Below are positions 11,221-23,604 of a DNA stretch of 64,000 nucleotides, one piece after another. The stretch lies in the NCBI RefSeq assembly GCF_003597395.2, contig NC_133771.1, positions 126,667,233-126,731,232 of the forward strand, given 5' to 3'. The position numbers and the translations under genes were made by a program. This DNA comes from Chelonoidis abingdonii. Taxonomy: Eukaryota; Chordata; Testudines; Testudinidae. The notes under the pieces are model-generated. The model had not been told where the DNA came from. It saw only the letters and a program-made list of their open reading frames with translations, and searched no databases. Position 1 is the first letter of the stretch; every line of letters starts with the position of its first letter.

Positions 11221-11451
11221 TGAGATAGATTTTAAATGCACAAAGGCAGGAAATTCAAAATTGCGATTCCATGGCAACCACAACTCAGGTCATGCGAATG
11301 TTGCGTTTAGCTCAATCACCACCTTAATCTGTGTTGTTTCTATACAATGGAGATTAAAAGTATTTGAGCATTTTATTCCATACTTATCTTTGTGCGCCTT
11401 CTCTGAAAATATCTAGTACTGGTCTCTTTCAGAGAAGACTTGAGACTAGAC

Positions 11452-12013
11452 CAGAGGTGGGCAAACTAAGGCCCGTGGGTCAGATCCAACCCATGGGACC
11501 CTCCTTCCCAGCCCCTGAGCTCCTGCCCCAGGTGGTTAGCCCCCGGCCCCCCCCTGCTGTTTCCCCCTCCCCCACAGCCTCAGCTCACTTCACTGCCAGC
11601 GCAGTGCTCTGGGCCGCAGGCTGTGAGCTCCTGAGGCAGTGCAGCTGCAGCCTGACCTGGTGCTCTTGGTGGTGCAGCTGTAGCGCTGCCAGCCACAGGA
11701 GCTCCAGGCAGCGCAATAAGGGGGCAGGGGTGTGGATTGGGGCGGTCAGAGGGCAGGGGTCCCAAAGGGCAGTCAGGAAGGAGAGGTGGGATTGGATGGG
11801 GTGGCGGGGGCCTGGGCATGGTCAGGGGACATGGGGGATTGGATAGGGCAGGAGTCGCAATGGGGCTGTCAGGGGGCGAGAAGCGGGGTGGATAGGGGGC
11901 ATTGGTTGGGCCACACCTGGCTGTTTGGGGAAGCACAGCCTCCCCAAACTGGCCCTCCATACAATTTTGGAAAACCAATGTGGCTCTCAGGCCAAAAAGT
12001 ATGCATGCCCCTA
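11452..12013. mobile_element. hAT-like non-autonomous element, 562 bp
   Basis: Target duplication GACTAGAC/GACTAGAT (11444-11451 and 12014-12021, 7 of 8). Left end CAGAGGTGGGCAAACTAAGG; right end decayed, GCATGCCCCTA. GC-rich core. The GGTGGGCAAACT terminus is shared with 60213-60890. Open frames in it look like compositional artefacts. Confidence 0.82.
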
Positions 12014-13228
12014 GACTAGATAGACCTTGTCTGACCTACGTGCAATGCTTATATTCCTGTGATGCAGCCAAATTATAGGTGCTGTGTGAACTATGACTGG
12101 AGTAATCTGCAGGGATTGAACCCAATGTGTACAAGCATGAGCCTCTAATACTTAACTAAGGACCACGTCTATTACCTTAGAGGCAATAGCAGACTCAAAC
12201 CTTTACACAAAAAAGTTTCACTGCTAGAGGGGAGAAAAAGCCACACTGTGGTAGCATGGGTTACACCATCACTTGTCCCAAACTTCAGCAGTCCAGAGCA
12301 GTTCAGATCCCCTCACAGGCCATCACATGTACTGAATGATGCCCTCAGCTGGGTCATTTGGGGGATTGAACCAAAGGACCTTTGGATCTATAAGCATAAG
12401 TCTGAGCTAATGACTCATGTGCGGGATACAATCTCTGTAGATGACACACCTGGAGGGGTTATTACAGCCACCTTACCTGACTTTTCTGTGTGTGGAATCT
12501 CAGCCGTAAGTATGATTACTGTAATATGCATTCTCTGAAAACAAATACAGCTAAAATAACTGCCCATTTACTTCAAACGGCCTCTGAGAATCAGGGAAGA
12601 TTGGATCCACCCCTGAATATTGTGGCCTTTTTCCTTCAATGAGGAGCTAAAACCTCAGACACAATCATCACTGAACTTTGGGGAAAAAGTTCACACCCAG
12701 ATCCAGACTCATACCCATCTCTACTAAAAACCGTGTAATAATTGTCTGAAAAAACACTAAGGTGTCCTCCCCATTCTCTTGTGATCATTCAAAATTGGCC
12801 AAATGAATTTCTTCTCCCCAACTCCTTCAAAGAATATTAAAAAAGTAAAACAGACATCTTAACTGGGAGAGCAAGCATGAGCATTTTTGCCTGAAATATA
12901 CATTTTAGAAAATAGCAGCTTAAACTGATAGTATCATCTCAATCATAATTACTGCACTGGGCTAACCAAATGGGCAAACATATCAAGTGTCACATTCTTT
13001 GGGTCTGAGGAAAATAAGATTTAGTGTTTTCAATGTATTTATACTACAGGCTTAGGTCAAGTTACGATCCAGGGACACCATTTTCCATTGCCCACACAGC
13101 AGTTCTTGACTCCAAATTTCTTCTACTTCTACAGCAACAGAACTCTGTCTGCCAATTCCTGTTATGTGCCCATAGGAAGAGCGGAATTTACAACAATTAA
13201 TAAAAAGTTTGTTTCTACAAAATGAGTA

Positions 13229-13451
13229 CAGGTCTGTCACATCTTACGCTGGGGTTACGTTCTACAGTCAGTGCATAAAGCAAAAATTGCATATAGTCAA
13301 AATTACATCGAGCATAACGGTGGGCGGAATCGCCCCGCACTGCAGGTACAGTATTAAAAATTGTTATTTCTCTCTCTTTTTTTTTGGTTTTTGCTGACTG
13401 TGTAAAGCTGAAATCGCGCATGTTAAATGCACGTAAGATGCAACAGACCTG
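13229..13451. mobile_element. mariner-like MITE, 223 bp
   Basis: Flanked by TA on both sides. The left 20 bp CAGGTCTGTCACATCTTACG matches the inverted right end at 18 of 20 positions. The size, TA duplication and lack of a transposase indicate a non-autonomous Tc1/mariner element. Confidence 0.88.
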
Positions 13452-13639
13452 TAATGCCAGAAGAACAACAATTAAGGTTCCAGAACCATATCTTTGTCCA
13501 ATGTCTACCTGTAGGTCAGAGACTGCTGTACAGATGGCACTGAATGGGGGTGAATTTCCAATGCAAGCCTCAGACCACCACTCTCCCTGCATCCAACTGG
13601 TGAACCACCCACCCACTACATATTGTTGTAAAATGCTGG

Positions 13640-14290
13640 AGCTGTGAGCCAGTGTTAGCTCCCTGCCTCAGCGAGAGCGCTTTGCAAGAGATTAGACTGT
13701 GGGGCAGCTCAGTGCCACACAACTCTGTCTTTCTCACCAAACTCCTCAAGGCTCTCCCACACCAAATCTTGCTTGGCAGGTAACAAATCAGTGAACTCCA
13801 GCTCCCAAACTCCTCAGACATTTCTCTGCAATGCACAGCCCTTATCGCTGAACAATCACATAACATATTAAGTACACTGCTCTTTTAAAAAGAGTCAGTA
13901 CAGTACAGCTTATTAACATAACTGGGGGAGTGCTCGATGTGAAGGGTGTATTTGTTGTCACAATAAAACTAGTTTATGCACAAAAGAGCATAGGTTAAGT
14001 GGTACCAGTAGAAGGAATAAAGATAGAAACGGATACAAACAAAGAAAAAGTAAAAATACTCATTCTAATAGCTCATACCTAATTTAACAAGCTACAGTTT
14101 TTGTTCAAGGTAGTTTCCTCACCAATCTTCCTTTTCCAGCAATAGCTAGCTAACTCTTAGCCAGGATCCCCACAGAGTCCAAGGCACTAGTTTTCTTTGT
14201 CTCCTTAGGAGAAGGAAAATCCAAAGCCTTTCAATGTGTCCCTACATCTCAAAATGTGCCTTTGTTCAAGGGCCAAATTAATCCCCTGGG
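13640..14290. other. Unassigned repeat-like sequence, split by CR1
   Basis: Moderately GC-rich sequence with AATAAA-type motifs that seems to continue after the CR1 insertion (15135-15420). It resembles retroviral-type LTR or internal sequence in composition only; no coding motif or terminus is visible. Confidence 0.25.
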
Positions 14291-15132
14291 GTCTAGTATC
14301 TTGTCAAAGTGATCTGGACAAATTGGAGAAATGGTCTGAGGTAAACCGGATGAAGTTCAATAAAGACAAATGCAAAGTGCTCCACTTAGGAAGGAACAAT
14401 CAGTTTCACACATACAGAATGGGAAGAGACTGTCTAGGAAGGAGTATGGCAGAAAGAGATCTCGGGGTCATAGTGGACCACAAGCTAAATATGAGTCAAC
14501 AGTGTGATACTGTTGCAAAAAAAGCAAACGTGATTCTGGGATGCATTAACAGGTGTGTTGTAAACAAGACACGAGAAGTCATTCTTCCGCTCTACTCTGC
14601 GCTGGTTAGGCCTCAACTGGAGTATTGTGTCCAGTTCTGGGCACCGCATTTCAAGAAAGATGTGGAGAAATTGGAGAGGGTCCAGAGAAGAGCAACAAGA
14701 ATGATTAAAGGTCTTGAGAACATGAGCTATGAAGGAAGGCTGAAAGAATTGGGTTTGTTTAGTTTGGAAAAGAGAAGACTGAGAGGGGACATGATAGCAG
14801 TTTTCAGGTATCTAAAAGGGTGTCATCAGGAGGAGGGAGAAAACTTGTTCACCTTAGCCTCTAATGATAGAACAAGAAGCAATGGGCTTAAACTGCAGCA
14901 AGGGAGATTTAGGTTGGACATTAGGAAAAAGTTCCTAACTGTCAGGGTAGTTAAACACTGGAATAAATTGCCTAGGGAGGTTGTGGAATCTCCATCTCTG
15001 GAGATATTTAAGAGTAGGTTAGATAAATGTCTATCAGGGATGGTCTAGACAGTATTTGGTCCTGCCATGAGGGCAGGGGACTGGACTCTATGACTTCTCG
15101 AGGTCCCTTCCAGTCCTAGAGTCTATGAGTCT
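14291..15132 (+). mobile_element. CR1 LINE, 5'-truncated, with intact ORF2 C-terminus
   Basis: The open frame covers the last roughly 250 codons of CR1 ORF2: [99 protein letters not shown], then a stop at 15046-15048. This is downstream of the RT catalytic box, which is missing. The short 3' UTR ends GAGTCTATGAGTCT. Absence of stops implies a fairly young copy. Similar GGGGTCT/GGGGCCT strings flank it. Confidence 0.93.
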
Positions 15133-16213
15133 CTCGGGGCCTGGATTTTTGCATAATTAGGGTGAGGAATTTGCATTCACCTCCCACTAGATAGCTCCCG
15201 AGAAATCCACTTCACATGAATTGTCCCAAAAGCCATTCTTGTCTGCCACGTCATTCAATATAGCCAGGCCCACACTAATACATAACCTTTGCATTTAATA
15301 CAATGAACTCCAAAAGATAAACTTAATTCAATAAGATTTTGCCAGGCTATTGCAGGAGATTGCTATAACTATCACATTACTGAGCATACAACTAGAAGCT
15401 TCTAGCATACAACTAGAGACCTTATTCTGGGAATTCAGTCACTCAGGCAGACATGAGCTTTATGTGACAACAGTACAGATGTCCAGCATATATTATGTAT
15501 TCATTTAGACTGAGATTGGGCAGGGACTTGGGGAGGACAGAGCTATGGTTGTCATTGGGACATTAACTGACTTCATTGAGTTTCTAGCATTTAGGGTATT
15601 TAAAATATCTTTAATATTGTTTTGTCAAAACGTAATAGAACCTTAACCTCAACTATAGTTTAACCAAGTCTGTCATGAAATTTCATATTAATTTCCAGTG
15701 TGTGTGCGCACGGGTTCATTCACACTTAAAATGGGAACGACACTTATCTATGAACTGGTGACAGATCTCTAATTCCACATGAAGGCAATAACCTTTCATC
15801 TCGATCAGATACCAGTATCACAAAACCAAATCAGCACCATATACACTGAATGGAGTTTATGTTCAGACAATAATAAACCATATCCAGAGATATTTGTGGG
15901 ATATAACACTTCACTAATTAAATTGACAACTTGGGAGGAGCAATCCGTGATCAAGCTCTGAAGATGTAGCTGAATTCAGACAAAAAGTATTTTTCTGAAT
16001 ACAGCTAGGTTAAAATTTCTCTCCTTCTGTTCTTTGTCTGTGTGGAGCAAATACCATCAAGAAATGCAAGGCCAGAAAGACCCTTGAGATAAGCCATTAT
16101 AGTTTTGTTCCTTCAAATTCAATTAGACCATTTAAGTTTGCTCTAAAGCCAGTTTTCAAGTATAACAGCTTCCACTAAGTTCAGGGTATTATAAAGCTAC
16201 CTTTGCTTGGATA

Positions 16214-16256
16214 AGACCCTAGGACGACGACGACAACGACAACAACAACAACAACG
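16214..16256. repeat. GAC/AAC trinucleotide repeat
   Basis: ACGACGACGACAACGACAAC followed by AAC units and ACGG; an impure trinucleotide microsatellite. Confidence 0.85.
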
Positions 16257-17011
16257 GCTGGAAAATGCCAGCAGTTTTTTATTTTAAAAGCAGCATTAGA
16301 ACATACAGAAAAGACACAGAGTGCAGCAAAACATTTTAACAGCCAGTGTAAAATTCCTTCTGGCTAGAACCCCTCCTAGCTTCCCAAAACCCAGGTAAAC
16401 TTCTGGCTGTCACCAGGGAAGAAGTCTCTACATTCCTTCACCTAGCACAGTAAAATATATTCATTCCTTAGAATCTCTCCTCAGTACTGTGCATTGATTC
16501 CTGGACCTTTGGTTCTAACTACAAAAGGTCCTAATCATGGATGGAAGAGACCTCTTGCTCAAAACGTAACTTTTCAAGTCCTAAATACACAGTATTGAAA
16601 TTCCAACTAAAAACTGCTTAGATACTGAATAGATACAAGCAGGAAAAACTTTAAAATAGTACTAATCAGGTTCAAGCATGCCCTTCCCTCCTCTAGCACC
16701 AGGAACTAAAAGAAAAGTTAATAAATTACACCCCACCATGTCAGTGCTGGAGGGAGAGAACACAAACACATACTAATTACAACTGGCACTGAGAAGGGAG
16801 GAACCACCTACCAGTAGACAGTCGTACTGGAAGGAATCTCTTATGCTGTGTTGGCTTTGTAGTTTCCTATTTTAAGCTATGAACACTATTACTGTGGACA
16901 AAAGAGATACTATAAGACCGACTGCCTCCCAGAAAGCAAATGGCCTGCAGAGCTCTGTGTGTTTCAGTTTGCTTTTCCATCCTGAAATAAAGAACTTGTG
17001 ACCCCAGTGGC

Positions 17012-17041
17012 GGGGGGGGGAGAGAGAGAGGAAAAAAAAAA
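17012..17041. repeat. G-run, AG and A-run simple repeat
   Basis: GCGGGGGGGG followed by GAGAGAGAGAG and a poly-A run. Confidence 0.85.
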
Positions 17042-18231
17042 TAGATTTACAAACAGTGTAACAGAGGAAATTCAACTTGGCAAGTGTTGCTCTGTTTCCA
17101 ACAGTTTTTGAAGGGGTTTTGTTCCCTGCTGCAGCATTCTTCAGAGACAGGGACACCACCACCACGAACATCTACATTCAGTTATAGCATGGAGTCTCAT
17201 CCTGAGAGTCATAAGCAGGTTCAGAGGAGCTACAGCCATCAACCACCCTCCTCTCCTGATGGGTAGATAAGTAGAGTGGGGAGAGAGACCCAGAGCATGA
17301 AGGTGGAGGGGCACCCTGGGTTTGGCAGTATGCCCAGGGTATCCAGAATTATCACTCAGGCTGCCAGTGTGGCGCTGAAGTGTCCTGTCCAATACTGCCC
17401 AGGCCTGAACGGAGTATCTCAAATGCCCCCAATGCTCTACCCAACCTCAGGGAGAGTGACTGGGATCAGGATGGCCAAGTAGGAGTGGTGCACTGTGTCA
17501 GGAGTACTTCCATGTCCCCGGAAGAGTGGGATGGATCCCGCCACTCTGTATGGCATCCAGTCAGTGACCGGTGGTGCTGTTGTGGGGATCGATACCAAGA
17601 TGTTGACTGGTGTAGAGAGGTTGGGCTTCGCCTCAGTGGAAATCGGCTGTGGGAGTGTGACCATGAATGGTGCCGTGTTGGGGAACGGTGCCGAGCCAGT
17701 GAGCAGTACCGCAATGGAGAGCGGTGCCACGCCGGAGAGCGGTGGTGATGTGGATAGGTGCGGTTCTGCGATGAGGAGCGGTGCCATTGCACTGAGCGGT
17801 GCTGGTTCGAGCAGTGCAGCAAGGTCTCAGACCTTGACCTAGACCTTGAGTGGAACCACAACCTGCCAGCCGATGACTACCTCGAGTGGGAACGGCTCCG
17901 ATGATTGGGGTGGCAGGACTAGTACTGCAAGTCGGACCGACGCCGCGAGTCAGACTGGCATGTAGCATGGGTGCGGTGCCGGGACTCAGAGTGGCACAGT
18001 GATGCTGGTCTGGAGGCAGACAGCCCAAAGAACGCTGGTTTGCCTCTTTGCAGTGCCAGGGCTCTAGGTGGTGTAGGCCTCGAGACTGGGGACTTGAGCA
18101 CAATCATCTCAATGAGGCCTCTGGCGGCCTCAAAAGGTGTCAGGTGTGGAGGGCAGCATGACCTCCTCCACCTGCAACTCCGGGGACTCTGGCAGTGAGG
18201 GGCTCCCCTAGGGGGCAATGGCCTACGTGGG

Positions 18232-18470
18232 CAGGGCCGGCTTTAGGCCAATTCCCCCGAATCAGGCCCCGTGCCCTAAAGAAGAGCGCCTAACTTAGGC
18301 GCCTTTTTAATTTTTACTTACCTGGCGGCAGACCGGGTCTTCAGCAGCACTTCAGCGGCGGGTCCTTCAGCGCCGCAGAAGGCCCAGAGTAAGTGACGGA
18401 CTCACCGTCAAAGTCCCAGACTGCCGCTGGGCATTTGAATTGGGCCTCGCACTTCCTAAACCCAGCCTAC
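18232..18470. mobile_element. MITE with CAGGGCCGGCTTTAGG terminus
   Basis: Left end CAGGGCCGGCTTTAGG; right end CCTAAACCCAGCC is a decayed inverse. Subterminal GGCCAATTC and GAATTGGGCC are also inverted. Possible target duplication TACGTGGG/TACATGCA is only 5 of 8. It interrupts the gag-like region. Confidence 0.6.
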
Positions 18471-18625
18471 ATGCAGGACGAGGCCTACTGGAAAGTGTGT
18501 CGGACATATGTCCCTGGTCCACATCATGCACTACTGGGGGTGCGACTGCTGTCTCGGTCCTTTGTGGAGGCTTCTGCATGGATTGTTTCCTATGGGTGGC
18601 CAGAGAGAGAGAACAGTGCCCGGGA

Positions 18626-18873
18626 CAGGGCCAGCTCCAGGTTTTCTGCCACCCTAAACAGCGGCGGGGTGGGCAGGAGGAGAGAGGGAAAGAAAAAAAG
18701 CCACGGCAGCGCGATCGCACCACTCAACTCTTCGGCGGCAAGTCCTTCGTTCCGACAGCGACTGGGGGATCTGCCGCCGAATTGCCACCACAGACCCAGA
18801 CGTGCACCCCAGTAGTGACCAGAGTGCCGCCCCAAGCACCTGCTTCTTTAGCTGGTGCCTAGAGCCGGCCCTG
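18626..18873. mobile_element. hAT-like MITE, 248 bp
   Basis: Ends CAGGGCCAGCTCCAGG and CCTAGAGCCGGCCCTG are inverted at 14 of 16 positions. Target duplication GCCCGGGA/GCCAGGGA (7 of 8) at 18618-18625 and 18874-18881. Same family as 6581-6771, with a GC-richer core. Confidence 0.85.
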
Positions 18874-19259
18874 GCCAGGGAGGACACTTTTGGTCCTAGA
18901 AGGGCATACCGAGTCCTTTTTTGCTGTAGCTAGCACCGCTGGGGAAAGGGGGGGTGGCACTGGGTGCTCTGCACTGAGGCACCTGGAGCAGACTCCATAA
19001 GGGGTTGTTCACGTCTAAGAAGTTGTCTAAGTCTAATGTCTCTCTTCTTTCTGGTGCAAGGTTTAAATGTTTTGCAAATCCTGCACTTACCCGCTTGATG
19101 GTCCTCTCCCAGACACTGAAGACAGGAGGGGGGGGCTGTCGCCTATGGGCATCGGCTTGGTTTGAAGCCCTGAGACAGCATGTCCTGGAGCCCCGTAGGG
19201 CACTAGTTGAAGGGAGAAAGCCCCTTCAAGTGATAACACTAAAGATAACAGTAAACTAA

Positions 19260-19560
19260 CACTTAACTAACAATAGGGTAACTATACAAAGAAATAAGAA
19301 GAGTAGCTAGGGAGTAGTGGAGCACTTGCCAGCAAGAGACCACTGTTCCAACAACCATCACTGATGGTAAGAAGGAACTGAAGAGGGGTCAAATGGGCAG
19401 GGTCATATATACAGCACCGTAACTGGTGCCACTCCAGGGGTCTCCACAACCAGCCCGATGGGTAGTTGCTAGGGAAAGAGTTCTGACATCCGTGCACGCA
19501 GTGCGTGCACACCTACCTGGAACTGATTGCATTCAAACAAGAACGGTGTTCACAATTCAG
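19260..19560 (-). promoter_or_regulatory. Leader/promoter region of the 17-19 kb retroelement
   Basis: Upstream of the gag frame on the minus strand lies a TATA-like TGTATATATGACC (complement at about 19401-19413), with TTACCATCAGTGATGG about 40 nt downstream. A palindrome GTGCACGCAGTGCGTGCAC is at about 19493-19511. Order and spacing fit an LTR-type promoter followed by an untranslated leader. Confidence 0.4.
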
Positions 19561-19710
19561 TCAGAACTCTGACTGAGCCACAACAGTAAATGGTGGAGAC
19601 ACAGAAGGTCAGATGGAGGACAAGAGTGTGATTACTACAGGCACTATCTTGAAATTGACCAGTAGCAGCCAAAGGCTGCCTGGAATCATTGGCTCAGGAC
19701 TATTCCATGG

Positions 19711-20160
19711 CAGGGCCGGTGCAAGGATACTTGGCACCCTAGGTGAAACTTCCACCCCAATCCCTCCCCCCAGAGCATCGATTATAAACTTTCAAAAATG
19801 AATACTGCATAATATGGCATTGTTCATGACAATTAATACACATTCGACTTGAAAAGTTATTAATTTCATTATTTAGTCTATATATTTAATGAAAATAAAT
19901 GAATAATCTGACAGGGTGTGGGGCTGGCTGACTTCAGGCAGAGGGGTGTGGCAGGGGCTGGCTGGAGACAAGGGGGTGCAGGGCTGGCTGGAAGCAGGGG
20001 AGGGGGTGTGGCAGGGGTTGGCTGGAGACAAGGGGTGTGGGGCTGGCTGCGGACAGGAGGTGCGGGGCTGGCGGCAGAGCCAGAGGTGCGGGGCTGGCTG
20101 CGGGCAGGGCAGGGGATGTGGGGCTGGCTGGAGACATGGGGTGTGGAGGAGACTTCCTCT
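19711..20160. mobile_element. GC-rich repeat starting CAGGGCCGGTGCAAGG
   Basis: Starts with a terminus similar to the other CAGGGCC elements, passes through an AT-rich stretch (19780-19910), then degenerate units of GGGTGTGGGGCTGGCTGG (19912-20150). Equivalent units in opposite orientation fill 40990-41350. No matching right terminus was found, so the end is approximate. Confidence 0.5.
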
Positions 20161-20439
20161 CCTGCTCTGCTTTACAAAGCAGATGGTCCTGGCTATCTGA
20201 AGAGCTATAGCTGCCTTTGGTCCCCTATTCTTTTCTGTCTGGCCACTGAATCCTAACATCAAGCACAGGAGAGGGAGGTAGGGGGTGAAAGTCAGACTCC
20301 TCTTACATGACCCCAGCCTCAGTGCCAGATTCTCCTCTCACTTACACAGCTATAATGCCATTCACCTTCAGTGGAGATACTCCTGATTTACACCATACTA
20401 ATGAGAGCAAAAACAAGGCCATGAACTCCTCTTGAAACC

Positions 20440-21240
20440 TAGACCAACGCTACTGTCAGAATACCTACAAGTAATCAGCTCTTGAATGAAGAGAAGCTGG
20501 CTTAAGATTGACCCAAGCAAGATTGAAGTGATGCTGGTACAGAAGAGGGAACATTCTGCACAATTGGTTGAAACATCTCAGCCTCTCAAAAGGCATACAG
20601 CTTCCATTCACTGAAGTGGTGTGAAGCCTCAATCCTGTTTGACACTAAGCTTGCATAACTAGGTAGCATCAGTATCTCAAACCATACCTTCTTTCACCAC
20701 CAGCTTGCTAGGAAACTTTGTCCCTTCCCCCTAGATGAGGGCCTGGCCACAGTGATACATTCATGTGTCACCTGTAGGATGGATTACAGTAAATTACTGT
20801 ATCTGAAGTTGTAGCATAGGCTCCAGCTGGTACAGAATTTGGCTTCCCTCCTTCATGAGGGTATCAGGCCTGTAACTCAAGTCCTTCTATTAGCTGCAGT
20901 CAGCTTCTGATGCCAGTTTAAAGCCTTGGTCCTAATACATAAAGCAATTAAGGGATCAAGCCTCAGTTTCATTAAAGAACAAATTTTGATCTATCAGCCA
21001 CCATGACAACTGTGTTCCTCTGAGACCACGCAGATCACAGAGCCCAGGACGAACACACGAGACCTAGGACAAGGCATTCTCAGTCAAGGTAATCTGGCTC
21101 TGGAACAAACTCCCAGAGAGGATCAGATGAATCTAGAGTCTGGCTGTCTAATGAATGCTGCAAAATCTTCCTCTTCAAAGAAGCCATTCCACCCTAAGAC
21201 TCATTACACTGATTCCCAATCCTACCAACACAAAAATAAG
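20440..21240 (+). mobile_element. L2/CR1-group LINE relic (RT C-terminal part)
   Basis: Plus-strand pieces include WLKIDPSKIEVMLVQKR (about 20497-20548), then ARKLCPFPLDEGLATVIHSC and a CRMDYS piece, then FKALVLIHKAIKGS. These correspond to the post-catalytic RT region of L2-type LINEs. Several frameshifts and stops; an old copy. A poly-A/AAG run lies beyond the end at about 21260-21290. Confidence 0.6.
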
Positions 21241-21259
21241 AGGAAGTTAATAAAATCTT

Positions 21260-21290
21260 CTAAAAAAAAAAAAAAAATCCAAAAAAACCA
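21260..21290. repeat. A-rich simple repeat
   Basis: Poly-A run followed by TCC and CAAAAAAACC, just downstream of the LINE relic. Confidence 0.75.
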
Positions 21291-21785
21291 AAAATTCTGC
21301 GTCATGCAGAATTTTTACTCCCACAAGGGAGTAGTACCAAAAGCTCCCTTGGAATTTCGCTATTGATTTTACATGGAAGGCACTCTGACACTAGAGTGCT
21401 GGCCAGAAGTATAAAACCCTAGACAGAGAGATTAGGGTTCAGTATGCAAAGCCATCATAAAAAATTTCTTTACTCCTTGACACAGGGTCTCCTCCCCTCA
21501 GTCATTTCCATTCGTTTCTCTACCCTGTTACTTCCAATTCACTTCCTCCTCCCTCTCCATCCATCTCTCTTTGCATGTTTTTCAAGCTGTAGTTTTTGCT
21601 AATGAGATATAATTTCATGGCAGAGACTGTTTTTTGTTTTGTTTTGTTTTTTGCACCATCCTCTGCAGTGTTCGCCATGGATCACTTGCTGGTTTGAATT
21701 AAAGTGAATGGTAGATTCTCTGTCACTTGATATCTCTAATTTAAGATGGGAGGACTTCAATAACTCAGCCACAGCTTATGGGCCT

Positions 21786-21884
21786 ACTACAGGAGTGGGC
21801 AGATGAGGTTCTGTGGCCTCCAACGTGCAGGAGTCAGACTAGATGATTATGATGGTCCCTTTGGGCCTTAAAGTCTATGAGTAC
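21786..21884 (+). mobile_element. CR1 LINE 3' tail relic
   Basis: Contains GAGGTTCTGTGGCCT, then AGTCAGACTAGATGATTATG and GGTCCCTTTGGGCCTTAAAG ending TCTATGAG, the usual CR1 3' UTR end. No coding sequence remains. Confidence 0.75.
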
Positions 21885-23439
21885 ATTCTTCCCGCTATAC
21901 ACTCTAAAAGAAGATACTTCAACCCTGTATTATCACAAGGCAACTGGCAGAAGAGGTAGATATTCTTTCAATGCAGCAAAAACAAATATTTAAAACTAAG
22001 CTCCTCTGAGAAGCATATTGGCAAGTGCGTTATATAAAGGCTTAAGAGTCGTCTTTGCACAAGACCTAAAAAAATAGGTAAATAAGTCAGTAGAAAGGAA
22101 CAAGTGCCATAAAAAAAATCCAAAATTTTGAAAATCAATTCTATTTGATAAAATTCACATTTTGAAAACAAAAATTTAAAATCAAAAGCATTCTAACTTT
22201 TCATTTACAAAATGTGGTTTTCAGTAAGTGAAGAATTTTGGTAATTATTTTGATCAGAAGGATCCCAAGGGCTTATGAACTTTTTTTTAAAAGCCCATTT
22301 TAAAGAGGGCTATTTTTTCAAATTAAAAAAAATATTTAGAAAAATGTTGTCCAGCTCTACTAAAATCCTTATGAGGAAGGTATGTGTGCGCAACTGTAAT
22401 AACGAACAAATAGAGACTATTTAGGGGAAGTCCCAGCAGACAGATGAATTCTGCTTGTATCTGGCACATCTCCTGCTTTGAAAGTCAGTGGAATCTGGCC
22501 ATATATTCAGTAGGGCCAGGATTTCAACAAAAGCCATGCAAACGAGACCCGTATTAGGGTATTTTACTTCCTTCTTTCTTTCCATTGTTGAGGCTGGTAT
22601 TTGCACACAGTCCTCCTTCTGCCCCTTTATTACCAGCAGGGATGCACAGTACCATTATCAACACAGTAAGTAGTTTGGGGAAATAGGAGTAAATTGCTGG
22701 CATGACAATGTCACTAGCAGATCTCAGCATTTGCTAACAGAACTATATTCCTATAGAGAACCAATATCAACAAGAGAGTTCTGGTTGGGCGTGTTTTAAA
22801 CAAAGTTAACATTTAAATTGCTACCATCCCAAGTTAGGTGATGTGCTCTGTTCTGTCGTACTTCCATTTGGTAAAGACCTCATATTCCCCCTATTCTGAT
22901 ACTGATTAAATCAACATTTTCCCCCCAGTTCACTACCTTTGTTCTCAATACAAAAGCTGAGATCTCATCACTTGCATTGCAATAGAACAGTCACAAATCA
23001 GCAGTGTTTCATGACTAATATCAGTATGTAACTAGATTGTCTATATAGTGGGAACACAAGGCAACTTAGAACATGATGTATTACAGTGGTTATGACACAT
23101 ACAACTCTGCTATTTTACAACAAAGCTTTGTGCAATACAGAATCCACTGTAGCATTGCTATGAATCCATCTCTTAAATCTAACGCATAAGACAAAGAGCT
23201 ATCGCAAATAACGTACCATGATCTACCATTTACCATCTTTCTTAAAAGGATTAAATCCAAATGTGAACAGTCACTAATAAATCATTGTTCTACTAAGAAT
23301 GGATCTCAAAAGACAACTAATCAGTTATATAAATGAAGGGCCAGTTCATTCCTTGCGTACTCAAAACTCAGTACAATCAATAGATATTTTGAGTATGCAA
23401 GGCCTAACACGTGTCATAAGGACAGCCTTGTAGTTATGG

Positions 23440-23600
23440 TGATGGAGGTGGACATAAGAGATGGAGATGCAAGTTCCAGCTCTGCCACAAGCATCTTACG
23501 TGCCCATGGATAAGTCATGAGATCTATGTGCCTCAGTTTACATCACTAAAATTTGGGGATGTTATGAGAATAAATTCATTGAAGAGCACTGGGATGACCG
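23440..23600 (+). mobile_element. MIR-type SINE relic
   Basis: Shows the MIR layout: GTTCCAGCTCTGCCACAAGC, a diverged ATGGATAAGTCATGAGATC, TGTGCCTCAGTTTACATC, then AAAATTTGGGG and ATGAGAATAAATTCATTGA. Old and diverged. Confidence 0.65.
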
Positions 23601-23604
23601 GGGG

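Larger units (their letters stand above)
17100..19250 (-). pseudogene. Retroelement gag region, probably DIRS-like
   Basis: On the minus strand at about 19125-19000 a frame reads CLQCLGEDHQAGKCRIC and then KPCTRKKRDIRLRQLL, a zinc-finger-like CX2C...H...CX2C followed by a basic stretch. Further on, 18150-18050 encodes EAARGLIEMIVLKSP and a Pro-rich piece, and 17860-17470 encodes a Ser/Arg/His-rich repeat (HRSP, RSRSRS). This arrangement matches Gag proteins I associate with DIRS-type elements in reptiles; the class is inference. The region is split by MITEs at 18232 and 18626 and has stops. No RT or recombinase is seen below 17100. Confidence 0.55.

Noticed and set aside
11364..11846. A 160-codon open frame
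   Set aside because: It runs across the left boundary of a hAT element (11452) and is Pro/Ser/Trp-rich from GC-rich repeat sequence.
17466..18103. Long minus-strand RS- and HT-rich frames as a host splicing-factor-like protein
   Set aside because: The region is continuous with a retroelement zinc-finger frame and is broken by MITEs; it is better read as a degenerate Gag.
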